A stretch of DNA of 64,000 bases, from NCBI RefSeq assembly GCF_029581355.1, contig NZ_CP120849.1, forward strand, positions 4,062,501-4,126,500, given 5' to 3'. Position numbers and translations under genes: made by a program. The notes beneath the pieces are model-generated. The model ran no database searches and was not told the origin of the DNA. It saw nothing but the letters and a program-made list of their open reading frames with translations. The stretch's first letter is position 1. Every line of letters begins with the position of its first letter. Shown piece after piece: positions 17,128-26,540 of this stretch. The stretch is from Parabacteroides chongii. GTDB taxonomy: Bacteria; Bacteroidota; Bacteroidia; Bacteroidales; Tannerellaceae.

Positions 17128-18765
17128 CTATTGACGGTATTTGCAGCAAGCCGGGAGCTTGTTGTAAATACTGTCGTCTGCTTTGTATTTGTCGTTGTCG
17201 TGGCCGGCTTTGGCTATTGCTTTGGCAATGGCATCGGCAGAAGTCTGTGTCGGGTCGAACTGTAAATGAACCATTTGGGCATCTTTATCCCAGGAGGCGG
17301 AGGTGACTCCTTTGACACTTTTGGCTGCTTCTTCGATCCGCTGTTTACACATATCGCAGGCACCTTTTACTCCGAACATTGCATGTTCGCTTTGAGCTGT
17401 GTTCGGAGCTGCTGCTTCTCCGTGCATATGATGTCCTGCGTGTCCCGTCATCGGATGAGCCGCATTCCCGTCATTGTTCATCATCGAAGTTTTTCCTTCC
17501 AGCTGTGCACTGGCATCGATAGAGAAAACGCCGTTCGTCACGATCTCTTCTCCGTCTGCCAGTCCTTTCAATATCACGTAGGCATTGCCTAATGACGGTC
17601 CTAATTCTACTTCCCGCATCAGGAATGTCGGAGTTGTGGTGTCCGGTTGTTTTACGTAAACGATCGACCGTTTGCCGGTCCAGAGAACGGCTGTCTGCGG
17701 AACGACGATCTGATCTTTATATCCTTTCAAAGGAGCATCGACAATAGCCGTCGCATACATTTCCGGCTTTAATTCCATGCCCGGATTTGCCACTTCGACA
17801 CGTATACGGGAGGTGCGGCTGGTCGGGTTGACGATCGGATCGATGAAAGCGATACGTCCTTTGAACGCTTTGCCGGGAAATGCCTGCATGGTGAATGTGA
17901 CCGGATCGCCTTTGCTAAGGAACGGCAGGTCTGTTTCGTAAGCATCGAACATTGCCCATACCTTTGACAGGTTGGCTACATCAAACAAAACGGCTCCCTG
18001 CGATACATAATCTCCCTGGCTGACACGCTTCGACATCACGATACCACTGGTGTTCGATTTGATCTCTACGGTGGGAGAGATGGTACCCGACTGTTCGATG
18101 GCTGCTATCTGCGCATCCGTCATCTTCCAGAGCCGTAGTTTCTCACGGGCAGCTTTGATCAGGGCAGGTTGTTGCATTTTCAGGGCTTCTGTCAATTCCT
18201 GCTGTGCCGTGAACAATTCGGGTGAGTATAAGGTCGCAAGGGTTTGTCCGGCTCGGACTGTTTCGCCGGTAAAGTCGACTGCCAGGCTTTCGATACGGCC
18301 TCCGACATGGGCTGTTTGCGACTGCAGGCTCCGTTCGTCCGGTGCGATCTTACCATATAAGCGGACTTCCTTCACCGGGTTTTCCTTATTGACACGAGAG
18401 GTCTGTACGTTCGCCAAAGCGATTGCTTCTTCCGATAACTGGATAGCCGAAGGATCGACATTCCCGTGATCGTTGCCGCTTTTACGTAAGGGGATCAGGT
18501 CCATGCCGCAAATCGGGCATTTACCAGGTTTGTCCTGTTTGATTTGGGGATGCATGGAACAGGTCCAAACCCCATTCTCATCCTGTTGCAGGTCATGACT
18601 GTGGGCATGTCCCGCAATACTGTCATGACTATGGTGATGTTCATCGTTTGCCGGTGATGGAGCAGAGGACGGACTGAAGAACAGCCAGCCGAGAAATAAA
18701 CCGGCCAAGGCAAATACTATATATCGGATTTCTTTGGTCTTAAACCATTCTTTTATCTTTTTCAT
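17128..18765 (-). CDS. cusB: CusB-type periplasmic adaptor with two extra metal-binding domains
   Basis: A 545-residue membrane-fusion protein of a copper/silver efflux pump. An N-terminal membrane anchor is followed by a His-rich stretch (DEHHHSHDSIAGHAHSHD), then a heavy-metal-binding domain (CSMHPQIKQDKPGKCPICGM), then the lipoyl/barrel adaptor domains. Another His/Met-rich linker (HPMTGHAGHHMHGE) leads into a C-terminal HMA domain (GACDMCKQRIEEAAK), and the tail ends ACCKY. Fusing chaperone-like domains to the adaptor suggests it picks up metal directly in the periplasm. It is the last gene of cusA-cusC-cusB, 4 bp after cusC. Confidence 0.9.
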   Translation of the reverse strand: MKKIKEWFKTKEIRYIVFALAGLFLGWLFFSPSSAPSPANDEHHHSHDSIAGHAHSHDLQQDENGVWTCSMHPQIKQDKPGKCPICGMDLIPLRKSGNDHGNVDPSAIQLSEEAIALANVQTSRVNKENPVKEVRLYGKIAPDERSLQSQTAHVGGRIESLAVDFTGETVRAGQTLATLYSPELFTAQQELTEALKMQQPALIKAAREKLRLWKMTDAQIAAIEQSGTISPTVEIKSNTSGIVMSKRVSQGDYVSQGAVLFDVANLSKVWAMFDAYETDLPFLSKGDPVTFTMQAFPGKAFKGRIAFIDPIVNPTSRTSRIRVEVANPGMELKPEMYATAIVDAPLKGYKDQIVVPQTAVLWTGKRSIVYVKQPDTTTPTFLMREVELGPSLGNAYVILKGLADGEEIVTNGVFSIDASAQLEGKTSMMNNDGNAAHPMTGHAGHHMHGEAAAPNTAQSEHAMFGVKGACDMCKQRIEEAAKSVKGVTSASWDKDAQMVHLQFDPTQTSADAIAKAIAKAGHDNDKYKADDSIYNKLPACCKYRQ

Positions 18766-18769
18766 ATCT

Positions 18770-20248
18770 TTATTCGTTTATTGAAGTTGCTACTAATTTT
18801 TCCATTCCGGCTACCATCGTATTGTATTCGGCAATGGCTTCACTTTTCTTGAGGCCGTAATCCAATAGCTGTCGTTCTACCTGTATCACTTCTGTCAGGC
18901 TTGTCGTACCGGCTGAAAACTCCCGTACGATCAGTTGCCAGGTGGAAAGCGACAGTTCCTGCTGTTTCTTATAAAGAGCTATTTTGCGGGCGGCATCAGC
19001 CAGTTGTTGCTTGACTGTCTGGTATTCGGATTGCAGCTGGTTCAACGTATTTTCGTATTTCAGTTCGCTTGCCCGGCGGTAATGCTGGCTCTCTTTCTGT
19101 TGTGCCTGGTACTTTTTACGGAAAATAGGGATACTGATCTTGAACATCGGCATAAACATATCCATCCCGTTCATATCGTCCATAACCATCTTGTTGTTTG
19201 ATTTCCCGACAAGCGAATATTGCAGGCCGATACCGAACATTGGATAGCTCATCTTTTTATCCATGACGGCTTTGGCGCGGTAAGCGTTCGCTTCGGCTTC
19301 AAGCATCGATAACATAGGGTTGGCAGTGATGATACTGTCGGTCATTGCCTGGTCGTCGATCGGAAAACGCAGTTGTTCCAATGAATCGGGAACGGCTACC
19401 CGCATATCCTGTTTACGATTCAGTAAAGCATTGAAACGAGCCTCGGCTGCTATCCTGCTGGATGCGAGGATTTCCAGATTATTCTGAAGTTCGGCTTTTT
19501 CTATCTGTATGCGCAATACGTCCGACATGCTGCCGGAAGAACTGCCTGACCCCATTGAACTGCCCATCGAACTGGCTCCCATACTTTGCATGGAAGCGTT
19601 TCCTGCCGATGTTCCCTGTGCTGTCGTTTGGGGACTGCTTCCCATTCCTCCCATATTATCCATACTGTTCCCTGTTGTAATAGGAGATGTTGCAACGGCA
19701 CTGACAACGGTTGCTGTTGTCGGGGTCGGTGCATTGGCTGAAGGTGCCGAGTAACGGTTGAGTGCCAGTTTTTCCAGTTGTTCAAGCAACAGAAGGTTTG
19801 CCTGTGTGTTCTTGTATTGCTCGTTGAGGTTACATAACTGGTACCACTGGCTTTTTACTTCATAGAACAGATTGTTCCTGGCCTCGCGGAATTGCTCGTA
19901 AGCCATACGCGACATCTCGGTCGCTTCGTTGCGGGCGGCTTTACGTGTCCCGAACCAGGGAAACATCTGCATGAGGGTAAAGTCGGCAATTTGCTTGCCG
20001 CTAAGTGTCTCCATCGGTTTGACAAAAAGACCTATATCCAGTTCCGGGTCGGCATACGCTCCGGCTTGCGAAATCTTTTCCAGTGATGCTTTGTATAAAG
20101 CGAAATTGGAGTTTATCAACGGATTGTTACGTGCTGCCGTTTCCAAATACCATGACAGGCTGTCCGCCTGTTGTGAAAAGGCGGGAAGAATGCCGAGCAG
20201 CAAGGCTATCCCTGTTATATATGTTTGTATTCTGATCTTATTTTTCAT
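18770..20248 (-). CDS. cusC: CusC/TolC-type outer membrane efflux protein with Met-rich insert
   Basis: A 492-residue outer membrane factor with a signal peptide (ILPAFSQ) and two TolC repeat halves. Residues 167-241 are an insertion rich in Ser, Gly, Ala, Thr and Met (eight Met between 193 and 241, for example SMDNMGGMGSS and ASSMGSSMGSG). A second Met cluster occurs at DDMNGMDMFMPMF. Such Met-rich strings resemble Cu(I)/Ag(I)-binding segments of copper-resistance proteins. The gene start overlaps the end of cusA by 11 bp. Confidence 0.87.
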   Translation of the reverse strand: MKNKIRIQTYITGIALLLGILPAFSQQADSLSWYLETAARNNPLINSNFALYKASLEKISQAGAYADPELDIGLFVKPMETLSGKQIADFTLMQMFPWFGTRKAARNEATEMSRMAYEQFREARNNLFYEVKSQWYQLCNLNEQYKNTQANLLLLEQLEKLALNRYSAPSANAPTPTTATVVSAVATSPITTGNSMDNMGGMGSSPQTTAQGTSAGNASMQSMGASSMGSSMGSGSSSGSMSDVLRIQIEKAELQNNLEILASSRIAAEARFNALLNRKQDMRVAVPDSLEQLRFPIDDQAMTDSIITANPMLSMLEAEANAYRAKAVMDKKMSYPMFGIGLQYSLVGKSNNKMVMDDMNGMDMFMPMFKISIPIFRKKYQAQQKESQHYRRASELKYENTLNQLQSEYQTVKQQLADAARKIALYKKQQELSLSTWQLIVREFSAGTTSLTEVIQVERQLLDYGLKKSEAIAEYNTMVAGMEKLVATSINE

Positions 20249-23200
20249 CGTTTCTATTGTTTTGAAGATTCTGTTTCTTTTGTTCTTTCTTTATGGCACT
20301 TTCACGCCACCAACATTGCAGGACGGGAACGACGAACATAGTCATGGACTGGATCAACATACCTCCGAAAGTCGGTATTGCCATCGGGACCATGATATCC
20401 GCTCCTTTTCCTGTCGAAGTCAGTACCGGCAGGAGGGCGATCAGCGTCGTGGCGGTTGTCATGGCAGCCGGGCGTACACGTTTGAGACCGGCTGTAACGA
20501 CAGCCTCCCGGATGGCTTCTTTTGTGGTCGGATTCTGTTGCAGGAATGTTTGGTGGATATAAGTACCCATCAGCACTCCGTCGTCTGTCGCCACTCCGAA
20601 CAGGGCGATAAATCCTACCCAGACAGCCACGCTCAGGTTGATCGTATGCATTTGGAAAAGATCCCTCATGTTTTCTCCTCCGACGGAGAAGTTCATGAAC
20701 CAATCCTGTCCGTACAGCCAAAGCAGAATAAAACCGCCGGCAAAGGCAACGAACACGCCGGAGAAATGAATCAGGGAAGCCGTCACCGTTTTGAACTGGA
20801 AATACAGGACCAGCAGGACAATAAGCAGTGCCATCGGGACTACGATTGCCAGCCGTTGAGTGGCACGTTCCTGTTGCTCGTAGTTACCGGCAAACTTATA
20901 AGAGACCCCTTTAGCCAGTGTCAGTTCGCCGTCTTTTATCTTTTGCTCCAACACGCGTGTCGCCTCTTTGACTACATCCACTTCCGCCTTGCCGGACAGT
21001 TTATCGAATATGACATAACCGACCAGGAAGGTGTTCTCGCTTTGGATCATCTGTGCTCCCCGGGTATAATCGATATCGGCGAGCTCCTTCAGGGGAATCT
21101 GTGCACCGGTTGCGGTTGGAACCAGCAACATGGATAAAGCCTCCGGATTATCCCTCAGTTCGCGTGCGTAACGGAGACGGACGGGGAAGCGTTCCCTGCC
21201 TTCCACAGTTGTCGTTAAAACCATGCCGCCGACAGCAGCACTCAATATTTCCTGCAGGTCTTCCACATTCACTCCATAGCGCGCCATATTGTCCCTGTTC
21301 AGTTGGATCTCCAGATAAGGAGCACCGACAGCTCGGTCATAAAAGACGGAAGAAGGGATCACGGACGGTACCTCTTTCAATGCCTGCTCGATCGCTTTCC
21401 CGCTTTGTTCGATCGTTTCCAGGTCCGGTCCGTATATCTTCAGTCCCATCGGCGCACGCATTCCGGTCGAAAGCATGACGAGACGGGCTTCTATCGGTTG
21501 CAGTTTAGGAGCGGAGGTCAGCCCCGGTAAATGAGTGACATTTACGATCTGTTGCCAGATATCGTTTGTGTTTTTGATCTCCGGCCGCCATTGACGGAAG
21601 TAATCTCCTTTCCGGTCGGGAATCAGGCTGTCTTTAGGTATAAGCCGGAAGCCGTCGGCGGGATTGTACGTACCGCCATCTTTTAAAAGATATTCTCCCC
21701 GGCTGTTCACCTTGAATCGTTCCCGGGCGCCGTCCTCATTCAAGATATATTCCGGACGGTAATTGATCGTATTTTCGAACATCTGTGCCGGTGCCGGATC
21801 GAGAGCCGAGTTTACACGTCCCCATTTTCCGATGGCGGTCTCTACTTCCGGAATGGCTGCCAGGCGTTTATCCAGTGCTTCAATATAATCCAGGTTTTGG
21901 GCAACTCCGGTATGAGGCATACTGGTGGGCATCAGCAGGAAAGAACCTTCATTCAGGCTGGGCATAAATTCTTTCCCGATTCCCATCCAGATCATGAAAC
22001 CGAATACGATCGTTGCAGCCGGAACGGTCATGAACAGCCAGCGATGGCTGAGACACCATCTCAGTATCCGTTCGTAATAGATAACCAGTATCCACAGAAG
22101 AGACAGAATGGTGATGATACAAGCAGCAACAAACAGGATATTGGCTGATAGCCCGGCTTGCGGTCCCATCGGCAGCCATTCTTCCGACAGATAGTATATG
22201 GCAACCAATAGTGTGATACCTATATTAATATAAGTTGCCATCTTCGGATTTTTCCAGCAGGAAGCGAACAGGTTATTCAACCCTACAGCCGTCAAGCCGA
22301 GAGCCGGAACACTTCCGTAAATGATCATAAGCGCGATGCCGGCAACAACCAGCAGATAATTGGCGATCCTGCGTATCGCTTTCGAATGTATCCGGACAGA
22401 GAATAACAAATAGGAGAGAGTGGGCAATAAGATCAACCCCAGGATAAAGGAAGAAGCCAGTGCATATGTTTTTGTGTAGGCGAGGGGAGAGAACATCTTC
22501 CCTTCCTGCGCTTCCATGGCAAAAACAGGCAGGAAGCTGACAATCGTTGTGATCATCGCCGTAGTGATAGCTCCTGATACTTCGCTTACCGCTTTGTAAA
22601 TAAGGTTTACAAATGCTTTGCCACTCCGGATGCCTTTGTTTTCGGGCATCTCCATATACCGTATAATACTCTCCACGAAAACGACACCGACATCCACCAT
22701 GACACCGATCGCAATCGCGATACCGGACAAGGCGACAATATTCGCTTCTATCCCGGTATATTTCATGATAATGAACGTCGCCAGCACCGCTATCGGCAAC
22801 ATGCTTGCAATAATGACCGAAGCGCGCAGATTCAGTACGAGCACGATGATTACAATGATACAAATCAGAATTTCATGCGAGAGTGAAGTCTCCAGTGTCC
22901 CGATCGTCTCTTTGATCAGTCCGGTCCGGTCGTAGAAAGGCACGACTGTCACCTTGGAGACTGTCCCGTCCTCCAACGTTTTCTGTGGAAGTCCGGCTTC
23001 TATTTCCCGTATCTTCGTTTTTACATGGTCGATCACTTCCAGCGGATTGGCTCCGTAGCGGGCAATGACGACACCGCCGACTGCTTCTATCCCTTCCTTG
23101 TCCAAACCTCCGCGGCGTGTCCCCGGACCGATATTCACGAAAGCAACGTCCGATATACGTACCGGGACACCGTCGCGAACGGTGACGACCGCTTTCTCCA

Positions 23201-23984
23201 GGTCAGATACATCTTTAATATATCCCAATCCCCGGATCAGATATTCCACCTTATTGATCTCCATCGTTTCCGCACCGATATCGAGATTGCTCTTTTTAAC
23301 GGCATTCATAATATCCATGACCGATATGTTGAATGCCCGCATGGCATCCGGATTGAGTTCGATCTGGTATTCCTTCACGAAACCTCCGGCAGAAGCCACT
23401 TCCGATACCCCTTCGGCTGCCGAAAGACTGTATTTGACATAGAAATCCTGGATCGTGCGCAGTTCTTCGGCATTCCATCCTCCGGTAGGTTTGCCTGTTT
23501 CCGGATTCCTGCCTTCCAGCGTGTACCAGTAGATTTGTCCCAAAGCCGTTGCATCAGGTCCCAGGGCAGGTTGTACACCTTCCGGTAATGTTCCGGGAGG
23601 TAATGAGTTCAGCTTTTCCAGGATACGTGAACGGCTCCAGTAAAATTCGATATCATCATCGAAAATGATATAAATGAACGACATACCGAACATGGAGGAG
23701 CTCCGGATACTTTTCACCCCCGGAATACCCAGCAGCGAGGTGGTCAGCGGATAAGTGATCTGGTCCTGTATGTCTTTGGGTGACCGTCCCATCCATTCGG
23801 TAGCGACAATTTGCTGGTTGTCACCGATGTCCGGGATCGCATCCACCGGGATCGGGTTACGCGGGATAATGCCCCCGTGCCAGTTGAAAGGAGAGGTCGA
23901 TATTCCCCACACAACAACCAGTATTAATAATAGCATGGTTACTACCCTGTTCTCAAGGAAATAACGAATTATTTTATTTAGCAT
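20238..23984 (-). CDS. cusA: CusA/CzcA heavy-metal RND efflux permease
   Basis: A 1248-residue inner-membrane proton/metal antiporter with the HME-RND hallmarks: PVDAIPDIGDNQQIV near residues 46-60, the TM4 acidic motif GVMVDVGVVFVE near 427-438, and MSFIYIIFDDD. Typical family members are about 1040 residues. The extra length includes hydrophobic helices at about 537-635 between TM6 and TM7, and an enlarged periplasmic loop (DGGTYNPADGFRLIPKD). Together with cusC and cusB it forms a tripartite pump for Cu(I)/Ag(I), as suggested by the Met-rich partners. Zn/Co/Cd specificity cannot be excluded. Confidence 0.9.
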   Translation of the reverse strand: MLNKIIRYFLENRVVTMLLLILVVVWGISTSPFNWHGGIIPRNPIPVDAIPDIGDNQQIVATEWMGRSPKDIQDQITYPLTTSLLGIPGVKSIRSSSMFGMSFIYIIFDDDIEFYWSRSRILEKLNSLPPGTLPEGVQPALGPDATALGQIYWYTLEGRNPETGKPTGGWNAEELRTIQDFYVKYSLSAAEGVSEVASAGGFVKEYQIELNPDAMRAFNISVMDIMNAVKKSNLDIGAETMEINKVEYLIRGLGYIKDVSDLEKAVVTVRDGVPVRISDVAFVNIGPGTRRGGLDKEGIEAVGGVVIARYGANPLEVIDHVKTKIREIEAGLPQKTLEDGTVSKVTVVPFYDRTGLIKETIGTLETSLSHEILICIIVIIVLVLNLRASVIIASMLPIAVLATFIIMKYTGIEANIVALSGIAIAIGVMVDVGVVFVESIIRYMEMPENKGIRSGKAFVNLIYKAVSEVSGAITTAMITTIVSFLPVFAMEAQEGKMFSPLAYTKTYALASSFILGLILLPTLSYLLFSVRIHSKAIRRIANYLLVVAGIALMIIYGSVPALGLTAVGLNNLFASCWKNPKMATYINIGITLLVAIYYLSEEWLPMGPQAGLSANILFVAACIITILSLLWILVIYYERILRWCLSHRWLFMTVPAATIVFGFMIWMGIGKEFMPSLNEGSFLLMPTSMPHTGVAQNLDYIEALDKRLAAIPEVETAIGKWGRVNSALDPAPAQMFENTINYRPEYILNEDGARERFKVNSRGEYLLKDGGTYNPADGFRLIPKDSLIPDRKGDYFRQWRPEIKNTNDIWQQIVNVTHLPGLTSAPKLQPIEARLVMLSTGMRAPMGLKIYGPDLETIEQSGKAIEQALKEVPSVIPSSVFYDRAVGAPYLEIQLNRDNMARYGVNVEDLQEILSAAVGGMVLTTTVEGRERFPVRLRYARELRDNPEALSMLLVPTATGAQIPLKELADIDYTRGAQMIQSENTFLVGYVIFDKLSGKAEVDVVKEATRVLEQKIKDGELTLAKGVSYKFAGNYEQQERATQRLAIVVPMALLIVLLVLYFQFKTVTASLIHFSGVFVAFAGGFILLWLYGQDWFMNFSVGGENMRDLFQMHTINLSVAVWVGFIALFGVATDDGVLMGTYIHQTFLQQNPTTKEAIREAVVTAGLKRVRPAAMTTATTLIALLPVLTSTGKGADIMVPMAIPTFGGMLIQSMTMFVVPVLQCWWRESAIKKEQKKQNLQNNRNDEK

Positions 23985-24173
23985 AGAGTACTGTTTTTAT
24001 TCTGATGGATTAATTGATGTCTATAATCTGCGCCTACAGGCAGACTTTGTTTTACAAAGAATGGCTATACACGTTCAATTTTCTCTTGTGTTACACAAAA
24101 GGAACAGATTATTATAATTTTTTGTTTATGGATTATAAACAAAAGATACTGTCGGCTGTATAGCCAACATCAA
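23985..24173. other. Gap between cusA and the small Cys/His gene, several hairpins
   Basis: This 189-bp gap has no gene. It holds small dyads: CTTTG/CAAAG near 24044-24059, TTGTGT/ACACAA near 24087-24100, TTTTGTTTAT/ATAAACAAAA near 24119-24144, and GTCGGCT/AGCCAAC at 24151-24168. The last two lie just past the stop of the gene at 24174 and are likely terminator structure. Those nearer cusA could be operator sites. Confidence 0.45.
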
Positions 24174-24563
24174 CTAAATCAGAAAAGAACAGTTTAGAAT
24201 GCATCGTTCCGTACCGCTGCATTCGTCAGGTGGGGTTGTATAATAAGGATAGGATATGCCTGATTCGTCTGCTTCGGAGAGAATCAGCAAATTATGCATA
24301 TTGAAAAGTAAGGACAGGGCTACCGGCGTATAATCGATGACCGGTACCTGATGGATATCCTGGTCGACCGTCATCTTGACCAATTGCGTCTCCGTAGAGC
24401 AGCAATGGCCCGCTTGTTTCTTTTCCTTGCATGAAGGGCAGGTATCGTTTTGCCATAATTCGACTTCCACTATCTTACCCATGCAATGATGGATATTCAG
24501 GATGATTCCGCTGGAAACCCCGACATAGAGGATGGTTAATATGACTAGAAGATACTTTTTCAT
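24174..24563 (-). CDS. Small exported Cys/His-rich protein (HYC_CC_PP-like)
   Basis: A 129-residue protein with an N-terminal hydrophobic signal or anchor. The order of motifs is HHCMG, DTCPSCKEKK, GHCCSTET and TTPPDEC, which fits the HYC_CC_PP family. These proteins often accompany metal-efflux genes in Bacteroidetes. Binding of copper or a related metal is a reasonable inference from the residues and from the Cus operon directly downstream. A TATCTTTG box ends only 5 bp before the ATG, which would give an almost leaderless transcript. Confidence 0.7.
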   Translation of the reverse strand: MKKYLLVILTILYVGVSSGIILNIHHCMGKIVEVELWQNDTCPSCKEKKQAGHCCSTETQLVKMTVDQDIHQVPVIDYTPVALSLLFNMHNLLILSEADESGISYPYYTTPPDECSGTERCILNCSFLI

Positions 24564-24849
24564 AACTGCAAAGATAGGTTTATTTCACCGGATATAATTA
24601 TAAAATGTATGGAGCGCTTATTAAATAATGTTTTATCTTGTTTCCGATAACATTTTCTTTCAATAAAAGGGAAAGTTTAGCATAAATAGCAAAGCCTTGT
24701 TTTTTAACTTGCTACAGTTCGCTTTTTAGCGTTTTTTTTACTCAGGAAAAGAGAAATAGTATATGACCTGTCGTTACTTTATTGTATCTTCACCGCGTGA
24801 ACAAAAAATGATATTTTGTACATTCAAAATAGTAAGTAGCAGAAGTTTT

Positions 24850-25449
24850 ATGGTAATAGCTTATTTGAGAGTAACTATTGACAAGCAACATCTTGAAACA
24901 CAAAAAGATGAAATTACTCGTTATGCGTCAGCAAATGGTTTGGAAATCAGTAAATGGATAACTGATATAGTAGACGGAAGGAGAAAAGAGAGCGAACCTG
25001 CCTTATTCCGGATAATGGACAGAATGAAAAAGGGCGACAAGGTGATCGTGACGGATATCGCCCGGTTTGGTCGTACCCTGTCGGAAGTAATGACCCTTTT
25101 GGCGAAGTGTATGGCGCGAGGCATTCATGTATATAGTATAAATGACCGCTATCTGTTGGATGACAGCGTGAATATGGAGGTTGTTTCGAATACCTGTAAC
25201 CTGGTTTCGGATATCGAGCATCATCTGATGTCTGTCCGGACAAAAGAGGCACTGAATCACAAGAAGGATAAGGAAGGTCTGCAACTGGGACGTCCGAAAG
25301 GTACCGATGCCAAGCAGTCGATGCTGGATGCCAATAAGGAAGAGGTCATGAACATGCTTGAAAGGGGAGATACGATCGTCATGATCTGTAAGCACTTCAA
25401 CGTTTCCAGAAATACATATTATCAGTTCAAAAAGAATTACGGACTTTAA
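24850..25449 (+). CDS. Mpi-like serine site-specific recombinase, nucleophile position Thr
   Basis: The frame is open from 24763, but the conserved N-terminus begins at the ATG at 24850, giving 199 residues. The resolvase/invertase domain shows AYLRV, DIARFGRTLSEVM and a C-terminal helix-turn-helix (MICKHFNVSRNTYYQFKKNY). It resembles the Bacteroides master DNA invertase Mpi, which flips many promoters. The usual RVST/RVS catalytic motif reads RVTIDKQ here (codon ACT), so the serine nucleophile is replaced by Thr. Activity is therefore uncertain. It ends tail to tail with corA, the two stop codons sharing bases. Confidence 0.85.
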   Translation: MVIAYLRVTIDKQHLETQKDEITRYASANGLEISKWITDIVDGRRKESEPALFRIMDRMKKGDKVIVTDIARFGRTLSEVMTLLAKCMARGIHVYSINDRYLLDDSVNMEVVSNTCNLVSDIEHHLMSVRTKEALNHKKDKEGLQLGRPKGTDAKQSMLDANKEEVMNMLERGDTIVMICKHFNVSRNTYYQFKKNYGL

Positions 25450-26528
25450 AACCAGTCCTTTTTCCGCATATATGTCCAGGTCAGCAGGCCGGTCAGGAAC
25501 ATGACTCCCCAGGCGATGCCATAGCCGTATTCCCAGTCCAGTTCGGGCATGAGTTTGAAGTTCATCCCCCATACGCCTACCAGGAAGGTCAATGGGATGA
25601 ACAGGGTCGATACGACTGTCAGCCGTTTCATGATCGCGTTCATGCGCAGGTCGTTGTTGGAGATATACAGGTCCACCAGGGAAGATATGATTTCCCGGCA
25701 ACTTTCAGTTGTCTGTATAACGAATTGCAACTGGTCTGACAGGTCTGTATATACCGGGAGCATGTCGGGAGTGATTATCCCGTTCTCGGTGCGCAGCAGT
25801 TTGGGGAATTGTTCTTTCAGAGGCTGGCTGTTTTTACGGATAAGCATGTATTCGTGCCGGCGCTGCTGGATCATCGAGCCCATATTTCCCTGGTCGCTTT
25901 TGATATCGAGTAATGTCTCTTCGATATCTTCCAGCATTTCCTCCACCTTGGATGCCGTCTCGACCAGATTGGCGATGATCGTATTCAACAGGAAAGCGAG
26001 CAGCAGTCCGCTGCCTTTTTTCCGCAGGCTCAACATATCCGATTCCAGCGCTTTCATTGTATTGGCAAACACCGGATTGTTACTTTCGGTGAACGTGATA
26101 ACCACATTGCCCGTCACCAGGATGCTGATATGTTCGGAATGTATCTCCATATTGGCATCGTAGTAGCTGGAGTTCAGGATAATGAGCACGTGGTTCGCAT
26201 ACTCCTCGATCTTTACGACGTGCTGGGGGGTCAATATATCTTTGGCATCCAGGTTATGCAGTCCGAACTCTTTTACGATACGCGTGATGGTATCGGAGTC
26301 GGTCAGTCCGCTAACCTGAAACCAGTTGATCTTATTCGGATCCACCAACTTGCCGAAAGTCGTGGTCCCTTTTTTGACCTCGCTGGTATGAAGTGTATCC
26401 TGGTTGTATTGCGTGAGACGAATATCGGTAGCAGTCTCATGCTCTCCGGCATAGTAATATTTGTCCGACAGATGCCGGTTTGAAATATGTCTGCGCTTGT
26501 GCAGATATGTAGCCTCTTTTCGTCTCAT
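25446..26528 (-). CDS. corA: CorA magnesium/cobalt channel
   Basis: A 360-residue inner-membrane divalent-cation channel. A long soluble N-terminal domain is followed by two C-terminal membrane helices with the selectivity motif GMN (VGVWGMNFKLMPEL). The N-terminus is extended and basic (MRRKEATYLHKRRHISNRH). It is the last gene of a probable operon with the PDZ protein and mutS2 (12-bp gap to mutS2). Its stop codon overlaps that of the convergent recombinase gene. Confidence 0.93.
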   Translation of the reverse strand: MRRKEATYLHKRRHISNRHLSDKYYYAGEHETATDIRLTQYNQDTLHTSEVKKGTTTFGKLVDPNKINWFQVSGLTDSDTITRIVKEFGLHNLDAKDILTPQHVVKIEEYANHVLIILNSSYYDANMEIHSEHISILVTGNVVITFTESNNPVFANTMKALESDMLSLRKKGSGLLLAFLLNTIIANLVETASKVEEMLEDIEETLLDIKSDQGNMGSMIQQRRHEYMLIRKNSQPLKEQFPKLLRTENGIITPDMLPVYTDLSDQLQFVIQTTESCREIISSLVDLYISNNDLRMNAIMKRLTVVSTLFIPLTFLVGVWGMNFKLMPELDWEYGYGIAWGVMFLTGLLTWTYMRKKDWF

Positions 26529-26540
26529 GCATATAATTGT

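Noticed and set aside
19929..21137. 402-codon open frame on the plus strand
   Set aside because: It lies antisense to cusC and cusA, whose motifs are certain. The translation has no domain, is rich in Arg/His/Cys/Ser, and there is no promoter. It is a shadow frame.
24564..24849. Invertible promoter next to the Mpi-like recombinase
   Set aside because: No inverted repeats of useful length were found in the upstream gap. If the enzyme works, its sites are elsewhere.
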